From assembly GCA_963995525.1 (NCBI GenBank), contig OZ023205.1, positions 52,322,214 to 52,386,213 of the forward strand: a stretch of DNA of 64,000 nucleotides, in the 5' to 3' direction. The notes under the pieces are model-generated. The model saw only the letters and a program-made list of their open reading frames with translations, was not told the origin of the DNA and made no database searches. Numbering within the stretch: the stretch's first letter is position 1; each line of letters starts with the position of its first letter. Of the stretch, positions 51,901 through 64,000 are shown in pieces. The translations under genes and the position numbers were made by a program. Origin of the DNA: Escarpia spicata. Its lineage: Eukaryota > Annelida > Polychaeta > Sabellida > Siboglinidae.

Positions 51901-53802
51901 AATTTTGCTAAATACTGCCAGTTAACCAATGAAAATACTTGTAGGTTTCCTTTAAGTATATGTATACAGAGAAAACAAACTTATCCTTGCATAATGATGA
52001 TGTGAGGAAATGTTTGCGCAGCTGCCTTTTGTGGCAAAACCAAATAACTTGTATCTTGGTGTTTGTGAGATCTTCGTGTTGATATATGTCTACTTGAGAG
52101 ATTAAGTGAATATTTTCAGTCATACCCATTTCTAGGTTAATAAAGAAAATACTCATGGATAAGTTGTGTGCGCGTGTTAATTGTTAAGCTGTGAGTTTCC
52201 TCTTCCAATTGGCCAATCAACATTTTGAAGATCGCTGTTGGTATTTGGAGTTTAGAGAATGAGATCCCATCTCAGTGAGTCCACAACAGGTTTTTCCATT
52301 TCCTTGCGTGTGTTTCACCTTCCCTGGCACAGACACCAGATAGAAGGCACCAAAGGCTGATACTGTCTTCCAAAAGATTTTAAAACTGAACTTGTCTTAA
52401 CTCATTGTCTACCCGGGTAATATAATATAACTATAATAGCAATTTTTTAGGAATACTACCCACCAAATTGTGTTTAGTAAGATCAAAACATTGGCATACA
52501 CAATTAATTATTGCTCCATGGGACATAGTTGCTAACAGAAGGAAAAATTGGTTTTGACTAACGCCACCTTTAAGAAAATATGGATTTGAATGTTGAAGGT
52601 AAAATATTTGAAAGCTTTGACATCTGAAATCTATATTTTGACACAAAAATTATGGTTCTACGTGACACAGTTATTAAGATATGTGGAAATTGAATTTGGT
52701 AGCCATTTAAAAATGGCTGCTATTTCTTTAAATCAAACAGTGAAAAATTGCCACCCTCGATTTTCTGTTGACTGGGGCCTTATAGATGACACCCTACAAA
52801 AAATGTTGTCAAGCGAATTTCACGGGATGACAGTACATCACACTAAATCCCCCCAAAAACATTTATTTCCCTCAGAACTAGCATCAGTATCTACAGATTA
52901 TTGGAAACATTGAATCCCGAGGAATGATAATTGTTTTCTAATTAAAAAAAAAAATTATATATCATTAGCATTATACGATGTTGCGGTACAACTGCAGTTG
53001 TTGGAAATCGAGCTGCAAGTGTGATTCTCCCAGTAATTAATACAGTTTTAAACGAAAAAAACACCCATTTCTGTATTAAACTCCTGCAAGTGAAATGCTG
53101 TGTTGGAACCAGCGATTGCGTGGCAACAGCACGACTCGGACAAACAGTTCTAGGACCAAGTACATCGCACTTCCACGTATTGCCAGAGGTAGGATGTCTG
53201 CCTGAGAGTATAGCCCTGGCTTTCTAGGATGATTACGTCACTAATATACTATTTTATTTACACAAAAGTTGAAAACTGCTTATACACTATTTTGTTACAC
53301 ACATAACCATTAAATAAAAAAAATGGTGTATTATATATAATACACAATTATTTAATTTTATTATTTTCAACATATATATATATAAAGTTAAAATAAATAC
53401 TTAATTTAACGCGGTATCGTAATATAGGTCTACGTTACACAATGTAACATTATAATGCTTTGGACCGCATTGATCCATTAGCAATATTAATCAAATTAAT
53501 AATATATTATAATTGTTACACTTTATTAAATTATTTATATAAAATATGTATTTCGGACTAGGAGACAGTAAACATAAGCACGTTGTTGGTGTGCGGCAGG
53601 CTTCAACCGCAATAAGATAACGTGTTGCAGACAGAGGTCCCCAGTAAAGTTGCATTCGAAGTTAAACTACCATTTTAACAACTTTTAAGAAAGAAGGTGC
53701 ATGCATAACAGGAACAATATTATTTTACTTATTTGCTCAAACTTGCTACCATATTATGTCATTTTGGCATTTGATGTTATTCAATAAATTATGCTCTTAC
53801 AC
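48937..53802 (+). other. 3'UTR and intergenic DNA
   Basis: 48955-49240 is CT/TTCTCTGTA-rich low-complexity sequence right after the stop. AATAAA signals that could end the transcript lie at 50696-50701, 51827-51832 and 52139-52144; I cannot tell which is used. No further gene recognised. Confidence 0.5.
52245..52350 (-). mobile_element. SINE fragment
   Basis: Matches the conserved 3' part of the SINE copies (GAGATCCCATCTCAGTGAGT, ACAGGTTTTTCCATTTCCTT). The tRNA-like head is missing. Confidence 0.7.
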
Positions 53803-54982
53803 AATAATAATAATACGGCATTTCTTTAGCGCTAATTTCCGCATAGTGGATCGATGCGCTGTACAAGCGATAAAATAAATGTATATTAAAAACTAAACAC
53901 TGGTTTTAAGACAAATAATACTAAAATTGTAAAATAATGTCCGTCACGACGAAACAATTTAAATTAATTAAAATGTCTAATAAAAAGATGAGTCTTTAAA
54001 GACTTTCTAAACCTATTCAGTGTCCCTGATGCACGAATTTCCACCGGTAGTTCATTCCATAGGCGCGGTGCTGCTGCGCCAAATGCCGAGTCGCCGATGC
54101 ATTTCTTCGTGATGCCTTGGTGCAGTGTTGACGCATGGTCCTGGCGTAGGCGTCCATCACGCTCTCGTGGCTGCACAAGTTCTGCCAGATAAGACGGCGC
54201 TAAACCATGAATACATGTGTAAGTCACCACCAACACCTTGAACACAATTCGACTCGCAACCGGTTCCTTTAACACTGGTGTTATGTGGTCATGTCTGCTG
54301 GTGCCTGTTACTAGTCTGGCTGCATTGTTCTGGACTCGCTGCAACCGAGCTGTCTGGGATAACGGTAAGTTGTGCAAGAGTGCGCTGCAATAGCCCAAGC
54401 GAGAGGTGACGAGTGAGTTGACGGCACTTTTCGCGGCTTCAGCTGTAAGATACTGCCGTATTGATGACAGTCTGTACAGATGGTAGTTACATGCAGCACA
54501 CACAGCAGTCACGTGATGTGTCATCGTTAGATGTTGGTCCATGAGAATTCCCAAATTCCGTATGCAGTCTACTGGTGAAATGATATCGTCTCCAATGGTC
54601 ATAGAGCAACCTCCATACATCTTGAGATGATGTTTTGATGTAAAGATGGTTATCTTAGTTTTTTCATCATTTTGTTTTAGCATGCGTAGCGCCATCCATC
54701 GCCTGACTTCCCCAATGCAGTCTGTTTCCGCTTGGTCGCCTGGTACAGCTGGATTGTATGACGCATATAGTTGAATGTCATCAGCATATTTATGGTACTT
54801 GATTTCATATCTTTTGAATATGCGCTGCATTGGTGTGGTGTATAGAGTGAAGATAACTGGCCCAAGGACCGAGCCCTGTAGCACACCACTCTTTAGCGGA
54901 ATAGACTCGGATGTTATTGAGTCAATCTGGACACGATAGGTGCGGTCTCCCAAGTACGTTCGGAACCATGATAATGCCGTTT
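53803..54982 (-). pseudogene. 5'-truncated L2/CR1-type LINE, RT C-terminal half
   Basis: One open frame of 329 codons from 54953 and a few more upstream (ALSWFRTYLGDR). It has GVLQGSVLGP and KYADDIQLYA (intact catalytic YADD), LVTSRLGYCSALL, RLQRVQNNAARLV, HGLAPSYL and APRLWNELP, ending KTHLFIRHFN. The tail has AGCGCTAAAGAAATGCCG-like sequence and ATT triplets. Its upstream RT and endonuclease are missing, so it is not mobile by itself. Confidence 0.9.
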
Positions 54983-55559
54983 AGCGCACAGAATTACCGA
55001 TCGCTATGCATAATCTAGATCCAACAAAGGTGTGATACGCGGATACAAATGTTCGTACTTTGCGCCGTTTTATCTTAATTAAAATTGCATAGTATGTGAA
55101 CAAAATTGTCTGGCTTTGAGGAAAGTGATATATGGTGTTTGGGGCATATTGATTCACTGGAAATTTGTATTTAAGAGATGGACGAGTTCAGAATGCAGCG
55201 TGCAATTGTAAGCATCCAAAACGAGGCCGATTGGTTTTCAGCGTGAAGTGTACATATATTTTTGGTTACGTATTGACATTTTGAAAATAATTATACTTGC
55301 CCGGAACACAATGTTGTGTCCCGCAGTGTAGTTATGCTTTCATACTCAGCCGTGTTATTTCGACAGAACGCCTTGTTTACATCATATCGCGGTCACCTCC
55401 CCCCCCCCGTTGCCAAACTGTTGTGGGGATAAACATCTGCAGCCCCTCACCCAAAGGCTCAGACCCTAAGCCCCCAGTTTTTTTAATGTCCATGTTCTCA
55501 ACTTTCACTTGGTGTATTGTGCTTCTACACTAAGCTGTGCAAAATTACACGCCTTAAAT
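54983..55559. other. Intergenic, poly-C run
   Basis: A run of nine or so C near 55398; nothing else recognised. Confidence 0.45.
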
Positions 55560-55589
55560 AGTTATTTCAGAAGTCGCTCAACAACCCTT

Positions 55590-56560
55590 ACTTAGGCCAA
55601 TTAGTCACCGTCAAATGATGAATTTTCGAAATTGTACGCTTCCGCAATCGTTTTAACATTACAATGGTTGCATATCTACATTACTTAAGGAGACGATGGC
55701 CAAGTCATATATTTTTGGAAAGCCTATTGCTTCCTCGTCAAAATACAATATGTAGGTGTTACCTGATACGGTACGAGTGGAGCTTAGGTCAACAAGGTCA
55801 CCGTGAATTGATGAACATTCGATGTTTTTGCAATACCTAGAAAGTAATAAAGTTACCATGACCTTGTAACTATTTCATTTATATGTAAGAGTCATATATC
55901 CCCTATGAAAGAATAATTTATTCCCGACAAAATGAGATATGACATGGAGCTGTCTGTTGATGGAATATGTGTGCAGCAACGATCAAACAGTCACCGCCAA
56001 GTGATAAATATTCGAAATTATGTCATCCCGCAAACGTCATGCAATATAAACGGTTGCGTACATCTACTTTACTTATATATTCATGGCAATGCCGTACACC
56101 GTTGGAAAGCCAACTGTCTCCCCGTCAATATGGGATACGACCAGGAGCTATAAAATGGGGCAGTAGGTGTGGGGTGAAGGTTAAACAAGGTCACCATAAA
56201 ACGAAGAATGTTCAAAACTACGCCACGTCTCCACAGAAGTACTTACAATGGTTGCTTAGCTACTTTTTCTACATAAACTAGGCCATGTTACATACCGTTT
56301 AAAGCATATTGTATCCCCGTCAAAATCAGTTACGGCATGGCGTTGTAATGTGGTGCTCTAACTGTGGAGTGCAGGTTAAACAAGGTCACCGTCAAAAGAA
56401 ATTTCGAAATTATGCCTTTGCGCAGATAGTAGGTTAGCCAACATGTGATGTTATACTTTTAACTGCATTTTTGTTAATGGCAGGAACTCCTGCTAGATCC
56501 AAATAATCTCACAAGGGATAAGAACATAGGTGGATGTGGATGCCACCCTCGATTTTGAAG
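55590..56560. repeat. Left subterminal repeats, five units of about 195 bp
   Basis: Each unit carries AAGGTCACCGTCAAATGATG-like wording; unit landmarks fall near 55604, 55797, 55990, 56191 and 56385. Units are well diverged. Confidence 0.8.
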
Positions 56561-56874
56561 GTTATTTGAATGTCACAAACTCAAAGTTGTTTCTAAATAT
56601 TTTAATTAATTTGCATCTTCTTGTACACACCGCTGCATATACTGTATGATTTGTACATGAATTGTCTATGCTATCAGGTGTTGAACCTTGAATTGTTTTC
56701 ATAAATATATGGGATAATCTAATATATAAACGTGATTTTCTCAAGTGTGTTTATCGCGTATATGAACGTTGTTTACACACCCAATTATTCTTTGTAAGCC
56801 TGTTTGTATATATTCTTGTTGACATAACATGTATATTCGTTATTACTACACATTCATTTGGTCATTAACATGAC

Positions 56875-58206
56875 GTGAAAGTTAAAGAACTTTCCCAAAA
56901 TGTAGTTAGGTTGTTGAAGAAGAGAGGTGGCAATCGCAGATTAGAACTATATCGCAACACAGTCGACCAACTGTCAGATGTTTTGAGGAACGAGACAATT
57001 CAATATCTCAAGGAGGAATCCAAATTTGGGGATGTGGTTGACATACGTGGAAACTATGGAGATCATGCTGGACATCGTCGGGGCTGAGACAATTGGCAGC
57101 TATCTAGAATCTTTCGCTACAAATATACATTGGCTACACATCTATGGTCATACAAACTATGTCCTCCCGATTGAGAACAATCTCTCTGGCAGACGTGAAA
57201 CACTCCGAGAATACAGCACCAGTGGTTCATGCAGTATTCATTACAGGAAACAGACGCAAGAGTGGTGACCTTTTAACAACTTTTTTGCTCCCTGTCGACG
57301 GAGTTGCTTTCCTGTCAAGAGTGTGTCTGTCAGCAATATCGACTCTTGATGATTGACGCACAGAGTAACGACGTGCCTTTAGTACCTATGAGTATGGCAA
57401 CGAAATCCAAGTGACGAGGTCAGTAAGCAACTCATGTAACAGCTAAAGGCCAAGAAACACAGTAGGTTATCATCACCCTGAAGCAACGACTGGTTGAAGA
57501 AACTACATGGTTTCATGACGCACGGAGGAAGCAACGTTCATAAACCTTTGCAACTACACGATGTACAAAACACTACCAAAGTTGACAGAAAGCTCTTAAA
57601 GAAGTAGGTCAACGTTGTCACTACTGGACGAATAGTGGAAATGGTGAATACCATGAAGCTCTAACTATCCCAAGTCCCGCTGTCTATAGCCACATTTGGA
57701 GGTAACATGAACTCAACACCAAAGGGATAGCTGCCCAGTGTATTGGTACGGCTGGACTTTGTACACCTTCGAAACTTCCAAGAACAATCTGAAAGACTTA
57801 CACAACATGCGAATGATAACCTGCTCAGCTTCCACGCCCTAACAGGAATTCAACATCAGCCTTTTGTGGTCATGTGGAGACATCGGGCTTGCAAAATTTG
57901 CACAACCAACCAAGTTCTTGTCAAGGGAATTGGTCACGACGGGGAATTGCACGGGCTGGATATGCTGTGTGTCACCTATTTTATGGCACTCGGCAAACCG
58001 TCGATTCTGTCAGGATCCAACTCTTTGGGTCTGACGATGCTACCCCACCCTCCGCCCTACAACTTCATATTGCACACGCTAATCACCTAGCAAAGATTTG
58101 GTTACAGGCAGATTGTGAATATATATCTATATCATCTCGTATCGACACATGTACGAGGAAGAACGTATCAGAATGCCTGTGTGAACGCGGCTATCCCCTA
58201 TTGTAG
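56875..58206 (+). pseudogene. Transposon-associated gene, left copy (broken)
   Basis: Starts KVKELSQNVVRLLKKRGGNR with GTG where the right copy has ATG. Continues in shifted frames through TYVETMEIMLDIVGAETIG and SLADVKHSENTA. After a diverged stretch it has LLSFHALTG, VCHLFYGTRQTVDSVRIQ and ANHLAKIWLQAD. These blocks resemble a large uncharacterised protein group, common in cnidarian and mollusc genomes, whose C-terminal part reads roughly FHALTGCDTT and RIQ...LR.H..RA..Q. Several frameshifts; not functional. Confidence 0.6.
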
Positions 58207-58211
58207 ATGAC

Positions 58212-58729
58212 TCAAAATACAGGGCGGTTCGGCGAACTGACTCGGTCGTTTTTTGTAATGCCGATGATACCATTATGCATTCTACATGTGCTAGTAATTT
58301 GCTCAGTTGAATGACCAGCAGGCACTTGGTTGAAGCGCATTTTGGTTTTCTTCACAACAAAGTATCCCTTAATGAATGCTGCACGAGCCGTCTTCTCGGG
58401 GTGTTTCACATCTGCCAGAGAGACTGTTCTCCACCCGGAGGACATAGCTTGTATGATCATAGATGGTTAGCCAATGTATAAATGCAGCGAAAGGTTCTAT
58501 ATAGTTGCCAATTGTCTCAGCCCCGACGATGTCCAGCATGATCTCCATAGTTTCCACGTATGTCAACCAGATCATGAAATTTGGATTCCTCCTTGAGATA
58601 TTGAATTGTCTCGTTCCTCAAAACATCTGACAGTTTGTCGATTGTGTTGCGATAGAGTTCTAATCTGCGATTGCCACCTCTCTTCTTCAACATCCTAACT
58701 ACATCTTGGGCAAGTTCTTTGACTTTCAT
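58212..58729 (-). pseudogene. Transposon-associated gene, right copy (broken)
   Basis: ATG at 58729; starts KVKELAQDVVRMLKKRGGNR. It shifts frame to TYVETMEIMLDIVGAETIG and FIHWLTIYDHTSYV, then again to SLADVKHPEKTARAAF, GYFVVKKTKMRFNQVPAGHS and HNGIIGITKND. It keeps the middle block (FVVKKTK..FNQVPA, NGIIGITRND type) that the left copy has lost. The left copy keeps the C-terminal block missing here. Confidence 0.65.
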
Positions 58730-59179
58730 GCCACGATAATGACCAAATGCATATATATTAATAAATCATATATTTACATTATATCAACAGGAATATATAG
58801 AAACAGGCTTACGAACAATAATTGGGTGTGTAAACAATTCTGTGTACTCGATAAATACATTTGAGAAAATCACGTTTTAAAATTAGATTATCCCATATAT
58901 TTATGAGAAAATCCAAATTCAACACCTGATAACACAGACAATACATGTACAAATAAAACAATATTTGGTTTTATGCAACGGTGTGTACAAGAAGATGTTA
59001 ATTAATTAATAACACTTTTTGACGAAAGTTTCAGTTTGTGACCCTCAAATAACCTTCAAAATCGAGGGTAGCATGCACATACTTATCCCATGTATGATGG
59101 ATATAGCACGAATTCCTGCTGTTAACTAAAACTGCAGTTAAAAGTATAACATCACATGTTTGCTAACCTGCTATCTGCA

Positions 59180-60010
59180 GAAAGGCATAATTTCGAAAAT
59201 TCAACTTTTGACATTGACCTTGTTTAACTTTCACTCCTCACTTACTTTTTAACCCCATAACATACCTCATTTTGACTAGGATACAATATGCTTTCAAATG
59301 TTATGTAACATGGCCTAGTGTATGTACATGAAGTAGCTACGCAACCATTGTAAATGTAGAACTTTTGCGGAGTGGCGTAGTTTTGAACATTCGTATTTTC
59401 ATGGTGACCTTGTTTAACCTTCACTCCACACCTACTGCACCACTTGTTAGCTCCCTGTCGAATCCCATATTTACGGGGAGGCAGTTCGCTTTCCAACTGT
59501 ATACGACATTCCCATGGATAAATAGGTAACGTAGATATACGCAACCATTTATAATGTATGACGTTTGCGGGATGACACAATCTCGAACATTTATCACTTG
59601 ATGGTGACTCTGTTTGATTGTCGGTCCACATCTATTTCATCAACTGACAGCTCCATGTCATATCCCATTTTAACGGGAAGACATCTTTCTTTCACAGAAT
59701 ATATGACGCATACATATAAATGAAGTAGTTGCAGGGTGATTGTAACTTTATGACTTTCGCAGTATTGCAAATAAATTGAATATTCATCATTTCACGGTGA
59801 CCTTGTTTGACATTAGCTCCACTCAGGTAACACCGCCATATCGTATCTCATATTGACGCGGAGACAATAAGCTTTCCAAACAAATGTGGCTTCATTAAGT
59901 AAAGTAGATATGCGACCATTGTAATGTTATGAGTAAAGACGATTACGGAAGCGCACACTTTCTAAAATTCATCATTTGACGGTGACCTTGTTTGACCTTG
60001 GATTTACCGG
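59180..60010. repeat. Right subterminal repeats, five units
   Basis: Reverse-orientation counterparts of the left repeats, with GGTGACCTTGTTTGAC-like landmarks near 59210, 59404, 59595, 59795 and 59978. Confidence 0.8.
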
Positions 60011-60869
60011 GGCGATGACGGGATGATGTAGAGCTTTCAAATGTTATAACACTTCGGTGTGTGTAGGAAGGGGACATTTAAATTGGTCCGATAGGAGGTT
60101 CTACCGCTCGTCTACTAGGGTTGGCATTTTAGTACACATATACATTTTGTAAGAATGCTAAAGTTTGTTTGTGTAAAATGTCATGTCATATCATAACGGT
60201 TTTGTTGTATCGTAAAAATCACACTGACCGCACTATATAGTAGGACTAAAAAAACGTAAATATCGTAAATAAATTTGCTCTGTTTTGTTTATTTCCGTAG
60301 TCGAAAATTAATTAACATACTTAATCGACATACTTATCGATGAATGGCTGACGTGTAACTGGAATAAAATGTACAATTAGTACCTAAAATATGTCGTTGA
60401 TTGTTTTTCGTTTGTTCGTGAACGGGCAAAAGGTGTTGTAAGCAATATATATAGCCCACCACGTACGAGTGAACACTTATGATTCGCCCGATATCAACTA
60501 CGTTTTATGATGTTTAATATCACGAACATTATATAAAACACTACTTAGACAGATCTATACATCAGCAACAAGGGGGTGTTTTGTGTGTGAATTTGACTCG
60601 CTCCTTATGAAACAATACCTAAATATTGTTTGTATAACATGTCACGGCTTTGATTATTATGATATGTTAAAATAAGTGTTGATGTGAGTGAATGCGTGGG
60701 CATAGGCCTAGACATTCTGATCGTCAATGTTGTTACAATTGCGATGTCAGCTATGTCTATTTCAGCTTTAAAGCTGCCGCAATGTTAGTCTCAAACATAA
60801 GTCACTCCATCTCCGGGTGCCGTCATTGTACATTTAAATTTACACCATTTAGGTTAGGCCTATGTCATG
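60011..60869. other. Intergenic, nothing recognised
   Basis: AT-rich; no gene or element recognised. Confidence 0.45.
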
Positions 60870-63470
60870 TAAAACACAGCGGAAAGACATCAAACACAAG
60901 TCAGATTGTCATAAAATTCACACGTCGGCAAGTTCTCTCAAACAACGTAACATTCGGATATTTGTGACCTTTATAGGTTACATCACAATCTTCGCCGAAT
61001 CCACAGTGGAATATTAATGCAGTTCCGATCGGTAGCAATGCAGGCTACGACTACTTTCCCGAATATTTCTTCAGTTTGTGTTCTCTGTTTCAGCAGCGAT
61101 CACTTCTGCCGAGACGGACAACATCCGTGTTATGTGCCACCTGAAACTACATCCGGTAGCCACACGTTCCCAATTACTTCAACATCTATTTCCGACCAGA
61201 CATACATCACCCGTGTTGTGTTTACCGCTTACACAATGAGACCATCAGACACTTTAGACTACTTCCGATAGCGATCATTTCCAATAAGACAGACAATGCT
61301 CATGTTATGTGCCGCTTCCACATCAGTACACCAGACACTTCAGACTACTTCCGGTAGCTATGTTTTTTTAGTTTCCTCAACGAACACTTCTGACTGGACA
61401 GACGACGCCCATGTTGTGTCCTGCTAACACATTAAACACAACGGAAATGTGTGGCTACTTCCTGTGGTCGCGAGGTAGCCAGTTCCCCGATGAACAAGAC
61501 ATCCGAAAGAACACACAACACCCGTTTTGTGTGCAGCTTGCACATTAAGCATAACGGAAGCTTCGTCTTACTTCCGGTAGTCAAGGCGTCGCAAGTACCC
61601 CGACGAACATGTCCTATATGACAGACTTCGAAAGCTGCAGATCGTAAATCCGGTAGCCACGCCGAACACTTCCGACGACGAGCGAGAGGAGGTTCGTCCC
61701 CTCCAACTGCCACCAGCATGATCGCGTCAGTCGATCACCCCGTTTTTGTACCTTACAACACCATATCGATCTCTGAAATCACAAGTTGTTTTCCCGAAGA
61801 AACGTTCATTTAGTATGTTCTCGGTTTCGTCAAAGATCACTATTGTAGAATTATTACTTTAAGTAATTATATTTCCCACACAGAACCACTTCACAAAAAC
61901 TCAACTTGTTAAAAGTAGATGGCATCCTTAAATTACAACAATTAACATTTTATTATAAATATTTACACAATGACTTACGAGTTTATTTACAAAACTTTTA
62001 TTTGGGTGATGTATTGATTCAGTCAAATTTCTATCACAAAAGGTGGCTCCTCGATAGCGACTACCACAGTCTCAGACGAGTCTCCTGACCCTACGTTTTG
62101 TTATTTACCATTCATTATACCATGCTTACCATAAGGTTATATATTTGTATTATTTTTTTTGATATGGATGTATTGCATGTATTATTTGAAATGTTTGGGT
62201 CAAATAAAACAAATTCTTCTTCACTTCCGCCGCGACAGTCAACGTCTGTATGCCACTTGTGTAGTGAAATCATCGGACACTTTATATTACTTCCGGTAGC
62301 CACTTAATTCGCAGTTACCACCTGAACGACGATTTCCCACAAGGCAGACGACGTCCTTGATGTGTACCGCTTGCACAATTATAACATCAGACACGTCAGA
62401 GTACTTCTATGTTTTCCAGTTTTCTCAAAGAACACTTCCGGCTTGACAGACGACACCCATATTGCGTGCAGCGTACAAATTAAGTACAATGGACACTATT
62501 TCCGGTCGTTGCTAGTCACCAAGTTTCTCCGATGAGCAACACATCTGACAGAACATACACAACATCTACTGTGTGTGCAGTTTGCACGTTAACTTCGTAC
62601 TACTACAGGTAGTCATAGCGTTCCAAGTTACCCGATGAATATAGCTAACACGATATACAAAGTCTTTATCGTGTACAGATTGCACTTCAATAAATTTGAA
62701 AGCTGTTCCGGTAGACACGCTGTTCTATGTTTCCTTGCAGAATTCTTCCGAAGGCGGGCAAGAGGCCTCTCGTTCTGTTCAACTGCCTGCGGCACGATCG
62801 CGCCAATCCAACACTCCGCTTTTGTACCTCACAACATCATAGCAACTTATTTGAAGTTGAAAAGTCACAAGTATTTTCCCGAAGAAACGTTCATTTAGTG
62901 CGTTCTCGGTTTCATAAACGACCACTTCCGTGGAACGGACAACATCCGTCTTGTGTGCCGCTTTTATAGTGAGAACATCGAGCACTTCAGACTACTTCCG
63001 GTTGTCACTGTTTCCCAATTTCATCAATATCCATTTCCGACAAGACACAAATTGTCCGTGTTGTGTGCCGCTTGTACAGTTAGAACATCTGACACTTTAT
63101 ACAATTTCCGGTAGCAAAATAGTTACCAGTTTCATCAACGACGATTTTTGACAAGACAGACACCGTCTATTTTGTTTGCCGCTTGTACAGTAAGAACATC
63201 AGAGAGACTACTTCCGCCAGCCATTTGTTTTTACATATCTTCAAACAACACTTCCGATGAGACAGAGCACGTCCGCGCAGGGAGCACAGGGTAAACTTCA
63301 TACTACTTGTGGTAGTTAATGGGTTCTCAGTTTCACGTACTAATACATCCGAAAGAGTAAACGACGTTGATATTATGTGCAGATTTCACAGTAAGCACAT
63401 CGGAAGCTTCAAACTATTTCCGATAGTCGCAGCGTTCCATATCGCCTTGACTAACAAACCCGACTTGACA
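60870..63470. repeat. Degenerate satellite, units of roughly 105-115 bp
   Basis: The landmark CTACTTCCGGTAGYCA recurs at least fifteen times (for example near 61257, 61339, 61562, 62282, 62990, 63209). Between landmarks come GACAGACRACRYCCRTGTTG and TGTGCCGCTTGTACA. A larger duplication also exists: 61718-61836 matches 62797-62921 (shared TTTTCCCGAAGAAACGTTCA). Confidence 0.75.
61885..62215 (+). pseudogene. LINE C-terminal fragment inside the satellite
   Basis: Frame has LLKVDGILKLQQLTFYYKYL then HNDLRVYLQNF, a common C-terminal motif of LINE RT proteins (EPL.K.L..LKV.DI.KLQ..KFYYK). An upstream EPLHKN is one base out of frame. It ends with a short A-rich tail (AATAAAACAAA). Confidence 0.65.
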
Positions 63471-63575
63471 GTAACCTCTCGTGTGGCCAGGCACCGGCTG
63501 ATCCCTCAACTCGGACCTGATCGGCTTTGTTAAACCTGCCAGGAGCCGATACTCCCGCTGGCATAGCTCCGGGGT

Positions 63576-63859
63576 TCATTGAGGCCTCAGCCAATCTGAC
63601 CACAGCAAGATTCCGAGTTGACCTCTCCTGTCGCTCTTCCAAGATGATGATGGAGTAGCCGTATCCGTCTCCCTCGGCGCCAGCAGAATACTCAAGGGCG
63701 ACACCGATGATCCGCCATCTGCACCAGAGTCGAGAAGGCTGACTCGCGTCACCGTAGACCCGCTGTCAGCGCCGGATGACATGACGCTCTCCAGATCGTC
63801 GTCGATGTCGTCTTCGTTGTCGGCCGGCCAAGGATCAAGTGAAGAGTCTCCATCTGCCA
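63576..63859 (-). CDS. Possible exon of a gene entering from the right, product unknown
   Basis: GC-richer than its surroundings. A good acceptor (TGTTTGTTGCAG) precedes a 95-codon open frame with PADNEDDIDDDLESVMSSG and serine/aspartate-rich sequence, ending WLRPQ and a stop. A second minus frame (63642-63451) overlaps and is equally open. No family recognised; could be the terminal coding exon of a neighbouring gene. Confidence 0.35.
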
Positions 63860-64000
63860 CTGCAACAAACATCGATATTGTTGTTATTTTCATAATGCAA
63901 GATCTTAGGTCGATGAAAGTGTTCGTTTTCTTGTTGGCAGCATTGCACTGACGCCGGAACGAAATTAATGATGGGTGGTCAGAGTAGTCCTGAGCTTCAA

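Larger units (their letters stand above)
55560..60010. mobile_element. Two inverted copies of one transposon-like unit
   Basis: The sequence from 55560 rightward and that from 60010 leftward are imperfect inverted copies over roughly 1.7 kb. Each arm has, from outside in, five repeats of about 195 bp, an AT-rich spacer, and a gene starting with the same 70-codon frame. The two genes converge near 58206-58212. Superfamily not identified. Confidence 0.75.

Overview
This is a repeat-rich animal (metazoan) window. Coding sequence is split into short exons with GT...AG borders and long introns. The DNA is AT-rich and full of LINEs, a tRNA-derived SINE, DNA-transposon debris and minisatellites. Nothing in it is prokaryotic. 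The gene family and the kinds of transposon suggest an invertebrate, possibly a mollusc or other lophotrochozoan, but I cannot fix the species.

One gene dominates. It lies on the + strand, with 21 consecutive exons recognised between 1899 and 48936 plus one alternative exon. Reading phase is consistent from the first recognised exon to the stop codon, giving about 715 residues. The 5' end is missing. The product has two tandem ILEI/FAM3-type (stem) domains, then a GT13 glycosyltransferase domain of the POMGNT1 type (protein O-mannose beta-1,2-N-acetylglucosaminyltransferase). Compared by eye with the family, three acidic active-site positions are changed, so it may be a non-catalytic or altered member.

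The most striking feature is how often exon edges of this gene have been copied. (1) A 127-bp exon exists in two versions that can only be used alternatively (10229-10355 or 11568-11694). (2) The 3' end of the exon ending at 18397, with its splice donor, is repeated three more times. (3) The exon at 20931 has a truncated copy at 20761. (4) A 53-bp minisatellite of 21 exact-length units, each with a splice acceptor and the first bases of the catalytic exon, lies directly before the real exon at 25113. (5) The acceptor of the exon at 29752 is preceded by a set of similar pyrimidine-tract/CAG units.

Layout: 1-205, partial minus-strand exon of a possible divergent gene; about 960-1100, promoter-like DNA; 1899-13138, ILEI exons with several minisatellites and a LINE tail; 13420-17170, dead LINE whose reverse transcriptase contains 45 perfect-length 54-bp repeats; 17363-18013, foldback element; 18299-25239, stem and first GT13 exons; 25281-27590, 63-bp minisatellite; 28921-29901, GT13 exons; 31356-32650, non-autonomous hAT-like element; 35420-43111, two copies of a SINE-containing repeat around a nearly full-length CR1-like LINE; 43150-48936, last exons with an L2-like LINE in an intron; 48937-53800, 3'UTR and intergenic DNA; 53803-54982, another LINE fragment; 55560-60010, two copies of one transposon-associated gene facing each other, each with five roughly 195-bp repeats at its outer end; 60870-63470, degenerate satellite interrupted by a LINE tail; 63576-63859, possible minus-strand coding exon.
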